A stretch of 64,000 bases of DNA from Pseudorhizobium banfieldiae (GCF_000967425.1 NZ_FO082820.1:2914001-2978000), one strand, 5' to 3'; shown: positions 27,927-37,197, counted from the stretch's first letter. Notes: generated from the sequence alone by a model not told the origin. Made by a program: numbers and translations.

Positions 27927-28721
27927 ATGCTGCTCAGGATCACCCACAGCACCGAGTACCGCTACGACGCGCCGCTGACCTATTCGCTTCAGCGCCTTCG
28001 GTTGGTACCGCGATCCTCTGCGCTGCAGACCGTGATCGACTGGAATATTTCCATCGACGGCGCGAGGGTGGAAGTCACTTACGACGATTCTTTCGGCAAC
28101 ACGACTTGGCTGCTGAGTGTCGACGGAGAGCCACACAGCATCGCGATCCACGCCTCGGGCACCGTGGAGACGATCGACAATCACGGCATGCTTGGTAACC
28201 ACCGTGGACTGGCGCCGCTGTGGTTGTTCAGGCAACCGACGGACCTCTCCCGGCCGGGACCAGCAACGGAGGCGGTCGTGGGTCTCGTTTCGGCTGGCAA
28301 CGACCTCCAGCGACTTCACGAACTGATGCGACTGGTGAGGGAGCGGGTTGCTTATACGATCGGAGCTACAGACGCGGTGACCACGGCCGAAGAAGCACTC
28401 GCCAAGGGTCAGGGCGTCTGCCAGGACCATTCCCACGTCTTCATTGCAGCAGCCAGGCTCATGGGATTCCCTGCTCGGTATGTCAGCGGCTACCTGAACC
28501 TCGACGCGATCGATGCTCAAACGGCCACCCATGCCTGGGCTGAGGCGCATGTGGAAGGCTTGGGCTGGATCGGGTTTGACTGCTCCAACGGCATATCGCC
28601 AGATGAGCGATATGTTCGCATCGCCTGTGGCCGCGACTATCGGGATGCCATGCCGGTGATGGGGATCAGACTGGGCGAGGCTGAAGAACATCTTGCGGTT
28701 CGGCTCACGGTCGAGCAGTAA
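27927..28721 (+). CDS. Transglutaminase-like cysteine peptidase family protein
   Basis: This 264-residue protein has the bacterial transglutaminase-like N-terminal domain (LLRITHSTEYRYDAPL) and then the core. The catalytic triad is C165 (GQGVCQDHSH), H202 (THAWAEAHV) and D218 (WIGFDCSNG). Such proteins probably cut or transfer peptide or isopeptide bonds. It starts 8 bases after the alpha-E gene and belongs to the conserved Anbu neighbourhood. Confidence 0.92.
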   Translation: MLLRITHSTEYRYDAPLTYSLQRLRLVPRSSALQTVIDWNISIDGARVEVTYDDSFGNTTWLLSVDGEPHSIAIHASGTVETIDNHGMLGNHRGLAPLWLFRQPTDLSRPGPATEAVVGLVSAGNDLQRLHELMRLVRERVAYTIGATDAVTTAEEALAKGQGVCQDHSHVFIAAARLMGFPARYVSGYLNLDAIDAQTATHAWAEAHVEGLGWIGFDCSNGISPDERYVRIACGRDYRDAMPVMGIRLGEAEEHLAVRLTVEQ

Positions 28722-28768
28722 TCGTCTCAAAGGCGAGTCACACACTCGCCGCCGGGAAGGCCAGCCTG

Positions 28769-29497
28769 ATGACATATTGCGTAGGACTGAAGATAGGCAG
28801 CGGACTTGTTTTCATGTCCGATACCCGCACCAATGCGGGTGTCGACAATATCTCGACCTTCCGCAAGATGAAGGTCTGGGAGCGACCGGACGAACGCGTC
28901 ATCGTGCTGTTATCTGCGGGCAACCTTGCCACCACCCAGGCAGTTGCAAGCCTTCTCGACGAACGCAGCAAGGCGCCGGAAGAACGCACACCTTCCATTC
29001 TGGCCACCCCGTCCATGTTTCAGACAGCCCGCCTCGTTGGCGATACGCTGAAGGAGGTGATCCGCCAGGCTGCAACCGGCGGCCAAAGCGCCGACGCGTT
29101 CGGTGCAAGCTTCATTCTCGGCGGCCAGATCCGCGGCGGTGAGCCGCGCCTCTTTCTCATCTATCCGGAAGGCAACTTCATAGAAGCCGGCCCCGACACT
29201 CCGTTCTTCCAGATCGGCGAGACGAAATACGGCAAGCCGATCCTCATTCGCGCTCACGAGATGGACCTGAGCTTCGAGGAAACGGCCAAGCTGCTCCTTG
29301 TCTCCTTCGATTCGACGGTGAAATCCAACCTCTCCGTCGGCCTGCCCCTCGACCTTCTCTGCTACCCCGCCGACAGCTTCAAGGTCGGGCATCAGAAACG
29401 CATCGAACAGGATGATCCTTGCTTTCGGGCAATCTCCGACGGATGGTCGCAAGCACTCAGATCAGCATTCAAGAGCCTACCAGACTTCGAGTTCTAG
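28769..29497 (+). CDS. anbu: Anbu (ancestral beta subunit) proteasome-like peptidase
   Basis: Anbu is a distant relative of proteasome and HslV beta subunits that assembles into helical or ring-like particles; its physiological substrates are unknown. The 242-residue product starts MTYCVGLKIGSG, so removing Met exposes Thr2 as the N-terminal nucleophile. The SDTRTNAGVDNI stretch follows, typical of the family. Its place after ATP-grasp, alpha-E and transglutaminase genes is the known Anbu context. A 7-bp hairpin (28732-28750) lies in the short gap before it. Confidence 0.93.
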   Translation: MTYCVGLKIGSGLVFMSDTRTNAGVDNISTFRKMKVWERPDERVIVLLSAGNLATTQAVASLLDERSKAPEERTPSILATPSMFQTARLVGDTLKEVIRQAATGGQSADAFGASFILGGQIRGGEPRLFLIYPEGNFIEAGPDTPFFQIGETKYGKPILIRAHEMDLSFEETAKLLLVSFDSTVKSNLSVGLPLDLLCYPADSFKVGHQKRIEQDDPCFRAISDGWSQALRSAFKSLPDFEF

Positions 29498-29534
29498 GCA
29501 CATCTGTCGGCAGCGCAGCCGGGAAAAGGTACGG

Positions 29535-30338
29535 CTATAAAACGTCGTTCCCACCCGGAGCCCACGGTGCCGCCTTCTTCTCCAGGAACGCCATGATGCC
29601 TGCCCGCGCCTCCGGCCCTTCCCAGGTGTCGGCCAGGCGCCGGATGGTATCGTCGATCACGGTTTCATCGATGCGAGGCCCAAGGCTGCGGACCATTTTC
29701 TTGGCGGCCGCCACTGCACCGGGAGCAACCAGCAAATAGGGCTGGATCTCGGCTTCGACGGCATCATCAAGCTCGACGTTCGGCACGGCGCGGGCCACGA
29801 TACCGAGTGCCGCGGCTTCATCAGCGTCGAAAAGCCGGGCCGACATGAAGACGCGACGCGCATTTCCCTCACCCATCCGCGCCACGACGTAGGGACCTAT
29901 GGTGGCCGGGATCAGCCCAAGCCGCGTCTCCGTCAGTCCGAACCGCGTTGCAGTTTCCGCGATCGCCACGTCGCAGACGCAGGCAAGGCCCACCCCGCCC
30001 CCGAACGCCCCGCCATGGATGCGGCCGATCAGCGGCTTCGGCAAGGTGTTCAGCCCGTTCAGCATGAGCGCCAGCTTGCGCGCCTCACGCATGCGGGTTG
30101 CACGGTCCGCCTCGATCTGCGCCTTCATCCAGGTCAAGTCACCGCCCGCGCAGAAGACTTCACCGGCGCCGGTAAGGACAACGGCACGGACGGCTGGATC
30201 AGCGCCCAAGGTACCAGCCATCCGCGTCAGATCCTCGATCATCTGCGCCGACAGACTATTGCGCTTGTCGGGCCGGTTGAGGGTGACAGAGGCGACGCCT
30301 CGGTCGTCAACCCGCACGTCCAGCGTTTCGTAACTCAT
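29535..30338 (-). CDS. Enoyl-CoA hydratase family protein, probable methylglutaconyl-CoA hydratase
   Basis: This crotonase-fold enzyme has 267 residues, with the oxyanion-hole segments VFCAGGDLTWM and GGAFGGGVGLACVCDV. Next to methylcrotonyl-CoA carboxylase and HMG-CoA lyase, it most likely hydrates 3-methylglutaconyl-CoA to HMG-CoA in leucine breakdown (LiuC role). I chose ATG 30338 (MSYETLDVRV), which overlaps the lyase stop as ATGA. Last gene of its operon, it is convergent with anbu. Confidence 0.88.
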   Translation of the reverse strand: MSYETLDVRVDDRGVASVTLNRPDKRNSLSAQMIEDLTRMAGTLGADPAVRAVVLTGAGEVFCAGGDLTWMKAQIEADRATRMREARKLALMLNGLNTLPKPLIGRIHGGAFGGGVGLACVCDVAIAETATRFGLTETRLGLIPATIGPYVVARMGEGNARRVFMSARLFDADEAAALGIVARAVPNVELDDAVEAEIQPYLLVAPGAVAAAKKMVRSLGPRIDETVIDDTIRRLADTWEGPEARAGIMAFLEKKAAPWAPGGNDVL

Positions 30339-31192
30339 CCCACTGTCCTCAACTTGCGCGCAAACGCTGCTGCCTCGGCCAAGCGTTTGCGATCGATACC
30401 GGTGCCGAACCCCAGCGATTCGACGAGCTCGACCACCGCCTCGGTGGCGACATTGCCCTTGGCGCCGGGGGCATAGGGACATCCGCCGAGCCCGCCCGCC
30501 GAAGCGTCGAAGACGCGAAGCCCACGATCGAGACTGACGCGGATATTGTCCAGCGCTCGTCCTCCAGTGTCATGGTAATGCCCCGCCAGCCGATTGGCGG
30601 GGACAGAAGTCAGAACCGTATCGAGCATGCGAGCGACCGTATTCGGCGTTCCCGCCCCGATCGTATCCCCGAGACTGATTTCATGGCAGCCCATGGCGAG
30701 CAGCTTCGCCGCGACCTCCGCCACCTTCTCCGGATCGGTCGGACCGTCGAAAGGGCAATCCGTGACGCAGGATATGTAACCACGGAGCGGTACCGCTGCC
30801 GCGCGTGCAGCTTCAGCCACGGGGCCGAAGCGCTCGAGGCTCTCTGCAACCGAACAGTTGATGTTGGCACGGCTGAAGCCCTCGGAGGCCGAGGCGAAGA
30901 TCGCAACCTCATCCACACCGGCCGCCTGCGCCGCCTCGAAGCCGCGAAGGTTGGGCGTCAATGCTGCATAGGAGACGCCCTTTCGGCGTTCGATGCTCGC
31001 CATAACATCGGCCGCATCCGCCATCTGCGGCACCCATTTCGGACTGACAAAGCTTGCCACCTCGATCCGGGTGAAGCCGCATGCGCTTAGCAGGTTTACG
31101 AGCCGGACCTTGTCGGCCGTCGCGATCATTGCCGGCTCGTTCTGCAGCCCGTCCCGCGGCGCCACCTCGAAGATCGTCACGTGTTCACTCAT
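30335..31192 (-). CDS. Hydroxymethylglutaryl-CoA lyase
   Basis: HMG-CoA lyase splits HMG-CoA into acetyl-CoA and acetoacetate, the last step of leucine degradation. The 285-residue product has the catalytic APRDGLQ (residues 11-17), the metal-site LGDTIGAGTPN, and active-site C238 in GGLGGCPYAPGA. ATG 31192 overlaps the end of the carboxylase alpha gene by 8 bases; an upstream extension of the frame has no similarity. Confidence 0.94.
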   Translation of the reverse strand: MSEHVTIFEVAPRDGLQNEPAMIATADKVRLVNLLSACGFTRIEVASFVSPKWVPQMADAADVMASIERRKGVSYAALTPNLRGFEAAQAAGVDEVAIFASASEGFSRANINCSVAESLERFGPVAEAARAAAVPLRGYISCVTDCPFDGPTDPEKVAEVAAKLLAMGCHEISLGDTIGAGTPNTVARMLDTVLTSVPANRLAGHYHDTGGRALDNIRVSLDRGLRVFDASAGGLGGCPYAPGAKGNVATEAVVELVESLGFGTGIDRKRLAEAAAFARKLRTVG

Positions 31193-33188
31193 CCTGCGGC
31201 TCCAGCGCCAGCAGCAACGTCCCGTTGGTAACCTGCTCGCCCTCTGCCGCCAGGACTTCCGAGACAACTCCGTCGCGCGGTGCAAACAGGGTGTGTTCCA
31301 TCTTCATCGCCTCAAGGACAAGCAGCGCCTCGCCTTTGGTGACGGATGCACCCGGCCTTCCGTAAACTGCCCTGACAAGTCCGGGCATGGGTGCGGTGAT
31401 CGTGTCACCTGCGGCCTGCTCCTCATCCACCTCCGAAAGTGCATCAGCCAGGCCGAACGAGAAACTGCGCCCGCTGACAAACACAGAGACGCGATCGGCT
31501 TCACACACGATATCGGCATTGAACTGGTGGCCATCCACTTCCACCCGGACAGTGGGGCCGCCGAGACCCATCATGTTCAACGTCACGGTCTCCCCCATGA
31601 CCGAGACAGTGAACCGCCCCTGGCCAAGGCTCGTTACCTGCGCCTCGATGCACCTGCCGCCGCTTTCCAGATGCACGAACTGCCGCGCAGCCGACCAGTG
31701 TCGCCAGCCTACGAGACTATCCCATGGATCGGAACCTTCCTCTGCACCCAGCAGGTTCAGGCCGCCGAGTGCCGCCAGTGCTAGAACCTGGAACGATGGC
31801 TCCGAGGCAGGCATCAGTTCGGCCATGTCGCGTGCGATGAGGCCGGTATCGACCTCGCCCCGGCGGAATCCTCCGTGTCGCGAGAGCGCCGCCAGTAACT
31901 CGACATTCGTGACCGAGCCGACAATCCGGCACTCCTCCAGCGCAGACGAAAGCATGTTCAGCGCTGCCGAGCGCGTGGGTCCATGAACAATGACCTTGGC
32001 GATCATTGGGTCATACCATGGGCTGATTTCATCCCCTTGCCGCACCCCGGCGTCGATGCGAACGGGACCCGCTTCGAATGCGCTTGCAGACGGGAAATGC
32101 AGGTGCTCGAGCCGGCCGGTCGCGGGAAGGAAGCCTTTGGGCACGTCTTCGGCATAGACCCGCGCTTCGAAGGCCCAGCCATCTACGGTAAGATCGTCCT
32201 GCCTTACCGGCAGCGGCTCACCTGCAGCGACCCGGAGCTGCAACTCGACGAAATCAAGTCCCGTGATCGCTTCGGAGACAGGATGCTCCACCTGCAGCCT
32301 TGTGTTCATCTCCATGAACCAGAAGCCGTCTTCCCGCAGCGGACCGGATCCGTCGACGATGAACTCCACAGTACCGGCGCCCGTGTAACCTATCGCTCTG
32401 GCGGCCTCGACTGCGGCCCTGCCCATTGCCTCGCGGACGCCTGCAGGCATGCCTGGCGCCGGGGCCTCCTCGATCACCTTCTGGTGGCGGCGCTGGAGCG
32501 AACAGTCTCGTTCGAAGAGATGGATGACATTGCCGTGGCCATCACCAAAGACCTGGATCTCGATATGGCGGGGATGCGTGATGTATTTCTCGATCAGACA
32601 GGTCGGGTCGCCAAAACTGGCCTGCCCTTCCCGCCGTGCGCCTGCCAGGGCGTCCATGAAGTCGGCGGGCTTCTCGACAAGGCGCATGCCCTTGCCGCCG
32701 CCCCCGGCGCGCGCCTTGATCAACACCGGATAGCCGATCTTGCCCGCCTCCGCTGCAAGAAAGTCTGGGTCCTGACTTTCGCCGTGATAACCGGGAACAA
32801 CCGGAACGCCGGCTTCCGCCATCAGCGCCTTGGCCGCATCCTTCAGGCCCATGGCGCGGATCGCCGAGGCCGGAGGACCGATGAAAACGAGACCTGCCGC
32901 CTCGACTGCCTCGACGAAATCGGGGTTCTCCGACAGGAAGCCGTAGCCGGGATGGATGGCCTGCGCCCCGGTATGAAGCGCCGCCTCGATGATCTTCTGG
33001 CCCTGGAGATAGCTTTCGGCAACCGCCGCCGGCCCGATGCGCACGGCCTCGTCGGCCATCGCCACATGCTTCGCCCGCACGTCGGCATCGGAGTAGATGG
33101 CAACGGTCTTTATTCCCATGCGGGCAGCGGTTGTGATGACACGGCAAGCGATCTCGCCCCGGTTTGCGATCAGGATCTTCTGAAACAT
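31185..33188 (-). CDS. 3-methylcrotonyl-CoA carboxylase, biotin-containing alpha subunit
   Basis: The alpha subunit carboxylates its own biotin with ATP and bicarbonate. The 667-residue product has the biotin carboxylase domain (FQKILIANRGEIACRVI, the ATP-grasp GGGGKGMRLV, FMEMNTRLQVEHPV) and a C-terminal biotinyl domain with the lysine at K629 in LEAMKMEHTL. Neighbouring lyase and hydratase genes mark it as the methylcrotonyl enzyme rather than propionyl- or acetyl-CoA carboxylase. It follows the beta-subunit gene after 10 bases. Confidence 0.94.
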   Translation of the reverse strand: MFQKILIANRGEIACRVITTAARMGIKTVAIYSDADVRAKHVAMADEAVRIGPAAVAESYLQGQKIIEAALHTGAQAIHPGYGFLSENPDFVEAVEAAGLVFIGPPASAIRAMGLKDAAKALMAEAGVPVVPGYHGESQDPDFLAAEAGKIGYPVLIKARAGGGGKGMRLVEKPADFMDALAGARREGQASFGDPTCLIEKYITHPRHIEIQVFGDGHGNVIHLFERDCSLQRRHQKVIEEAPAPGMPAGVREAMGRAAVEAARAIGYTGAGTVEFIVDGSGPLREDGFWFMEMNTRLQVEHPVSEAITGLDFVELQLRVAAGEPLPVRQDDLTVDGWAFEARVYAEDVPKGFLPATGRLEHLHFPSASAFEAGPVRIDAGVRQGDEISPWYDPMIAKVIVHGPTRSAALNMLSSALEECRIVGSVTNVELLAALSRHGGFRRGEVDTGLIARDMAELMPASEPSFQVLALAALGGLNLLGAEEGSDPWDSLVGWRHWSAARQFVHLESGGRCIEAQVTSLGQGRFTVSVMGETVTLNMMGLGGPTVRVEVDGHQFNADIVCEADRVSVFVSGRSFSFGLADALSEVDEEQAAGDTITAPMPGLVRAVYGRPGASVTKGEALLVLEAMKMEHTLFAPRDGVVSEVLAAEGEQVTNGTLLLALEPQDE

Positions 33189-33198
33189 TGCCCTGCCC

Positions 33199-34806
33199 TC
33201 ACATCCGGAACACGCCGAAGCGTGTGTCTTCGATGGGTGCGTTCAGAGCCGCCGACAGCGACAGCGCGAGAACCTCCCGTGTCTTCCGCGGATCCACGAT
33301 GCCATCGTCCCAGAGCCTTGCCGAGGCATAGAGCGGATGCGACTGTCGCTCGAACATCTCGATTGTCGGCCGCTTGAATTCGGTCTCCTCCTCCGCCGAC
33401 CAGGTCTTCCCCGATCGCTCCAGCGCTTCGCGCCTCACCGTCGCCAGAACACCCGCCGCCTGCTCGCCGCCCATCACTGAAATGCGCGAGTTAGGCCACG
33501 TCCACAGGAAGCGCGGGCTGTAGGCGCGGCCGCACATGCCGTAGTTGCCGGCTCCGAACGAGCCGCCGACCAGCATGGTGATCTTTGGGACCTTGGTGGT
33601 CGCGACGGCGGTAACAAGCTTGGCGCCGTCCTTCGCAATCCCGCCCGCCTCGTAACTGCGGCCGACCATGAACCCGGTAATGTTCTGCAGGAACACCAGC
33701 GGGATCTTCCGTTGCGAGCAAAGCTCGACGAAATGCGCGCCTTTCAGGGCACTCTCGGAAAACAGTACGCCGTTATTGGCGATGATCCCCACCGGCATTC
33801 CCATGACATGCGCAAATCCGCAGACCAGAGTGGTGCCGTAGCGGGCCTTGAACTCGTCGAAGCGGGAGCCGTCCACCACGCGGGCAATCACCTCTCGGAT
33901 GTCGTAGGGCGTGCGCAGGTCGGCGGGAACGATACCAAGTATCTCCTCCGGGTCATATAGAGGAGCCTCCACCGGTGCGAGATCCAGTTGCCGGGGCTTT
34001 GTCAGGTTGAGGTTGGCGACTGCCCGCCGCGCCAGAGCGAGTGCATGGGCATCGTCCCGGGCAAGATAGTCCGCCACGCCCGACAGCCGGGTATGCACGT
34101 CGCCGCCGCCGAGATCCTCCGCCGATACGACCTCTCCCGTTGCAGCCTTGACCAGCGGCGGGCCCGCCAGGAAGATCGTGCCCTGCTCGCGGACGATGAT
34201 GGTCACGTCCGACATAGCCGGCACATAGGCGCCACCTGCCGTACAGGATCCCATCACAACCGCGATCTGCGCGATGCCCTTGGCCGACATGTTGGCCTGA
34301 TTGAAGAAGATGCGGCCGAAATGGTCGCGATCCGGGAAAACCTCGTCCTGCTGGGGCAGGTTCGCCCCGCCTGAATCAACGAGGTATACGCAGGGCAGGC
34401 AGTTCGCCTCGGCGATCTCCTGGGCGCGAAGATGTTTCTTGACGGTCATCGGGTAATAGGTACCGCCTTTGACGGTAGCATCGTTGCAGACGATCATCAC
34501 CTCGCGGCCAGACACCCGACCGACGCCGGCCACCACCCCGGCTGACGGCGAGGCGCCATCGTAGAGACCATGCGCGGCGAACATCCCGATCTCAAGGAAC
34601 GGTGATCCGGGATCAAGCAGCCTCGCCACGCGATCCCGCGGCAGGATCTTGCCGCGTGCCACGTGACGCTCCCGCGACTGCTGGCCGCCGCCATCAACGG
34701 CAAGCGCTGCAGCCTGATGGATCATTTCTATTGCGTCGTGGTGAGCCCTGACATTCGAAGTGAATGTTTCGGAACGGGTCGAGAGTGACGATGTCAATAC
34801 TGCCAT
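33199..34806 (-). CDS. Methylcrotonoyl-CoA carboxylase carboxyltransferase (beta) subunit
   Basis: This subunit moves the carboxyl group from biotin to methylcrotonyl-CoA. The 535-residue product is family length and has both carboxyltransferase halves: [17 protein letters not shown] in the N-half, and [21 protein letters not shown] with [14 protein letters not shown] in the C-half. ATG 34806 (MAVLTSSLS) is the family-like start; the long upstream frame is chance. It heads the operon. The isovaleryl-CoA dehydrogenase gene that often precedes it is absent from this window. Confidence 0.94.
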   Translation of the reverse strand: MAVLTSSLSTRSETFTSNVRAHHDAIEMIHQAAALAVDGGGQQSRERHVARGKILPRDRVARLLDPGSPFLEIGMFAAHGLYDGASPSAGVVAGVGRVSGREVMIVCNDATVKGGTYYPMTVKKHLRAQEIAEANCLPCVYLVDSGGANLPQQDEVFPDRDHFGRIFFNQANMSAKGIAQIAVVMGSCTAGGAYVPAMSDVTIIVREQGTIFLAGPPLVKAATGEVVSAEDLGGGDVHTRLSGVADYLARDDAHALALARRAVANLNLTKPRQLDLAPVEAPLYDPEEILGIVPADLRTPYDIREVIARVVDGSRFDEFKARYGTTLVCGFAHVMGMPVGIIANNGVLFSESALKGAHFVELCSQRKIPLVFLQNITGFMVGRSYEAGGIAKDGAKLVTAVATTKVPKITMLVGGSFGAGNYGMCGRAYSPRFLWTWPNSRISVMGGEQAAGVLATVRREALERSGKTWSAEEETEFKRPTIEMFERQSHPLYASARLWDDGIVDPRKTREVLALSLSAALNAPIEDTRFGVFRM

Positions 34807-35225
34807 TCCGGACGCGGCTCCCTCGCTGGTGTCAAGACAGGCGCACGGGAAACGGCGCGGTCTCACGGTGAACTTACTCACCGCCTCGATTGCCGTCCAC
34901 AGATGATGGCCGGTATGGTCGCCTCGACTGAGCCTCGTTGCGACATTGTTATCTGGGGAATGAGCTTCGAAGAAGTAGCTGTCATAAGCTCGATCATGAG
35001 TGGCGACGAAACTCGGCGGATGTCTTATCCGACGCTCCCTATAGCCAAAATTGCAATCACTTCGTCGGTCATGCGGTGCCTCTTGGGCCCGTGCGCACCG
35101 GCAAGACTTAGGTCGTATCGCCTGTACGACTGAAGCCTCAGGCGGGAACAGGGCTCCAGAGTGGATGTTCCGTCTGCAGCTTTGGCGAATATCGACCGAA
35201 GCATGGTAAACCCAGGAGGAACCCC
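34807..35225. other. Divergent intergenic region upstream of the carboxylase operon and the repeat-protein gene
   Basis: No supportable gene was seen in these 419 bases, although a short chance frame exists at 34903-35133. The region must hold the promoter for the leucine operon on the minus strand. On the plus strand it holds the candidate stress promoter at 35145-35169 and the ribosome site AGGAGGA before 35226. Confidence 0.5.
35145..35169 (+). promoter_or_regulatory. Candidate EcfG-type (general stress) promoter
   Basis: GGAAC at 35145-35149 is followed 16 bases later by TGTT at 35166-35169. The alphaproteobacterial EcfG/RpoE2 consensus is GGAAC-N16/17-CGTT, so one base of the -10 element differs. 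Transcription would begin about 50 bases before the repeat-protein start. Confidence 0.4.
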
Positions 35226-35900
35226 ATGAAACTTGTGACCCCACTTGCACTTGCGACGGCGCTGCTCGCCGGAACCGCTCTTTCAGCCTATGCCCAAACC
35301 AGCAGCACGGTCGGCACCGGCGGCACGAGCGCTGGCGGCGGGACGTCCAGCAGTACTGTCGGCACAGGCGGCAGCTCCGCTGGAAGCACGGATTGCGCTC
35401 CCGGGGCTACCGATTGCGACGCTGGCTCTGCCTCCACTCTTGGAACCGGAGGATCGTCGGCAGGAGGTGGCACGTCCAGCAGCTCGGTTGGCACGGGCGG
35501 TTCTGCGGCAGGCTCTGGTGACGGTGCCGGATCGGCGTCCACCCTCGGCACAGGCGGCACCTCTGCGGGAGGCGGTACGTCGAGCAGTTCTGTCGGCACA
35601 GGCGGTTCCGCGGCCGGATCCGGTGAGGGCGCTGGCTCTGCCTCGACCCTTGGCACTGGTGGAACCTCTGCTGGCGACGGCCAGTCGAGCAGCTCCGTCG
35701 GGACCGGTGGATCCGCGGCCGGCTCAGCCAGCGGCTCCGGCTCGGCTTCGACACTCGGGACAGGCGGAACCAGCGCTGGCGGCGGTACCTCCAGCAGTTC
35801 TGTTGGGACTGCCGGCAGTGCCGCTGGCGCAGCTCAAGACGACATCAGCAACAAGGACTGCCCTCCGGGCCAGGTCAAGAAGAACGACGGCACCTGCTAA
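35226..35900 (+). CDS. Secreted Gly/Ser/Thr-rich 35-residue repeat protein, function unknown
   Basis: The 224-residue product has a signal peptide ([20 protein letters not shown], cleavage after AYA) and a mature part almost wholly of Gly, Ser, Thr and Ala. Repeats of 35 residues start at S68, S103, S138 and S173. Each holds two copies of a half-motif S-T/S-L/V-G-T-G-G-T/S-S/A-A-G. Two more half-motifs come before them, followed by a Cys-containing spacer ([14 protein letters not shown]). The C-terminus [16 protein letters not shown] adds two more Cys. ATG 35226 has AGGAGGA upstream. It is probably an exported or surface-associated protein, with no recognised family. Confidence 0.85.
   Translation: MKLVTPLALATALLAGTALSAYAQTSSTVGTGGTSAGGGTSSSTVGTGGSSAGSTDCAPGATDCDAGSASTLGTGGSSAGGGTSSSSVGTGGSAAGSGDGAGSASTLGTGGTSAGGGTSSSSVGTGGSAAGSGEGAGSASTLGTGGTSAGDGQSSSSVGTGGSAAGSASGSGSASTLGTGGTSAGGGTSSSSVGTAGSAAGAAQDDISNKDCPPGQVKKNDGTC
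35427..35834 (+). repeat. Tandem 105-bp in-frame repeats (about four units)
   Basis: Codons 68 to about 203 of the secreted protein form four successive 105-bp units (the last about 96 bp), each encoding one 35-residue repeat. Units are similar at protein level but differ at many third codon positions, so they are not freshly duplicated. Confidence 0.8.
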
Positions 35901-35910
35901 CGTGTCTCTG

Positions 35911-35940
35911 GTTGGCTCCGGTTACCGGAGCCAACTTTTC
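35911..35940 (+). terminator. Intrinsic terminator after the repeat-protein gene
   Basis: An 11-bp perfect stem, GTTGGCTCCGG/CCGGAGCCAAC with loop TTA, is followed by TTTTC. It starts 11 bases after the stop codon and separates this gene from the next secreted-protein gene. Confidence 0.85.
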
Positions 35941-35951
35941 AGGAGGAGATC

Positions 35952-36374
35952 ATGAAGCTTTTGAGCAAACTATCGAGCCAGCCGCTCGCCTTACCGCTCA
36001 TCTTGTTCGGCGGCATTGCTGTGGCCGCGACGACGGAGCGGGTGACGCTGGAAGATGGGAGCACATGCACCATCATCCACAGCGATGACAGCGAGGCTGA
36101 GGCTACAGGTGGGCTATCCTCGTCCGTGACCGCGGGCGGCGGAAAGGTCACGTCATCGACAACCGTCAATGGGCAAACCAGCACGACTACATCAGGCACC
36201 GGATCATCGTCATCCTCCACTGCCGGGTCATCGTCTTCAAGCGGTGCGTCGGCGTCGAGTTCCAGTTCTGCCGGCGGTCAGTCCTTATCCACTGCAAGTG
36301 TTGTCCAGCCGGACGGCACCGTTATCACCCGTCGGTCAGACGGGACATGCGACATTACGAAACCGGCAAAGTGA
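35952..36374 (+). CDS. Small secreted Ser/Thr-rich protein, function unknown
   Basis: The 140-residue product has a likely signal peptide (LALPLILFGGIAVAA). A short ordered part follows (TTERVTLEDGSTCTIIHSDD), then a long Ser/Thr/Gly-rich linker, and a C-terminal block (VVQPDGTVITRRSDGTCDITKP). Two single Cys flank the linker and could pair. ATG 35952 has AGGAGGA 6 bases upstream. It sits between two genes for proteins with GTGG-type repeats and probably shares their setting; I know no family. Confidence 0.75.
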   Translation: MKLLSKLSSQPLALPLILFGGIAVAATTERVTLEDGSTCTIIHSDDSEAEATGGLSSSVTAGGGKVTSSTTVNGQTSTTTSGTGSSSSSTAGSSSSSGASASSSSSAGGQSLSTASVVQPDGTVITRRSDGTCDITKPAK

Positions 36375-36385
36375 AAGGCATCCTC

Positions 36386-36826
36386 ATGTTTCGCAAAATG
36401 CTTGTTACATCTGCAGCAGCAATGGCCATCTTCGCGAGTTCTCCAGCAAATGCGCAGGAGTGTGACGCGGCAGGAACCGTTGGAACAGGTGGAAGCGCCG
36501 CGGCTGGCGGAACCTCCGCAAGCACGCTCGGCACTGCCGGGGCCTGCGTCACCGACGACGGCACCACCGCCTCCATCGCATCAGGCGGCAGCGCTGCTGC
36601 TGCAGACGGAACAGCACAGAGCCGTACGCAGATCAATGAGAACCCGAACCAGTTGAAAGCGCAGTCCCGCGCCCAGGCGATGGACAAGGGCACCTTCAGC
36701 AAGTCCCGGACAAAGACGCGGGTGAGAGATGGCGAACTCGAGAGCACAACCCGCACCATGTCCCATGTGCCCGGTAAAAAGCCTATAATTGATCGCATGG
36801 ACAGCAGCGTTGCCCTTCCTGACTAG
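36386..36826 (+). CDS. Small secreted protein sharing the GTGG repeat motif, function unknown
   Basis: The 146-residue product has a signal peptide with cleavage after SSPANA. Next comes a stretch like the repeats of the 35226 protein ([20 protein letters not shown]), so the two are related. The C-terminal half differs: it is basic and polar, with QSRAQAMDKGTFSKSRTKTR. I chose ATG 36386, which gives a clean signal peptide, over an upstream in-frame start at 36347. A strong terminator follows. Confidence 0.75.
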   Translation: MFRKMLVTSAAAMAIFASSPANAQECDAAGTVGTGGSAAAGGTSASTLGTAGACVTDDGTTASIASGGSAAAADGTAQSRTQINENPNQLKAQSRAQAMDKGTFSKSRTKTRVRDGELESTTRTMSHVPGKKPIIDRMDSSVALPD

Positions 36827-36849
36827 GAAGGAGCGTAGCGCGTTTTCCT

Positions 36850-36874
36850 AACCCGCTTCGGCGGGTTTCTTTTT
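36850..36874 (+). terminator. Intrinsic terminator of the secreted-protein group
   Basis: Stem AACCCGC/GCGGGTT with the stable TTCG tetraloop is followed by TCTTTTT. It lies 24 bases after the stop at 36826. Confidence 0.92.
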
Positions 36875-37136
36875 GTCGCGAATCCCGCAGGGCCACAAAC
36901 GGCGTTCCGCGCGCGTCGGCACAGGACGCCGCCTTTTTCGACCTCTTCCTCTACATCCATCAATTCGCCCTCCCGCGGCACGCAGTGCTTGGACGTCTTT
37001 CGCAGATGCTCCCGTCTCCTTTGCATCTCTGGTGTGATTGTTCCGATTAAGTTGGGGAGGGCTTCCGGCCTTGGCCCGAAAAAGTCAGACCTTGGTCGGA
37101 TAGTCCCGCGCAAAGGTCCCAGGGACGCAATGCGCC
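36875..37136. other. Intergenic stretch before the 30-residue ORF
   Basis: No supportable gene was seen. Chance frames on both strands (36823-37299 minus, 36989-37393 plus) lack ribosome sites and protein-like composition. The next recognisable element is the EcfG-type promoter at 37137. Confidence 0.4.
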
Positions 37137-37162
37137 GGAACGGCAGGCCCCAGCAATCCGTT
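37137..37162 (+). promoter_or_regulatory. EcfG-type general stress promoter
   Basis: GGAAC at 37137-37141 and CGTT at 37159-37162 are separated by 17 bases. This is an exact match to the alphaproteobacterial general stress consensus GGAAC-N16/17-CGTT recognised by EcfG (RpoE2) under PhyR-NepR control. A start site near 37168 would leave a leader of about 30 bases before ATG 37198. Confidence 0.7.
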
Positions 37163-37197
37163 GCAGCACCAACACAACGGCGCACGCGGAGATCATC

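Noticed and set aside
34903..35133. 76-codon plus-strand frame upstream of the repeat protein
   Set aside because: No ribosome site and no protein-like pattern; treated as chance.
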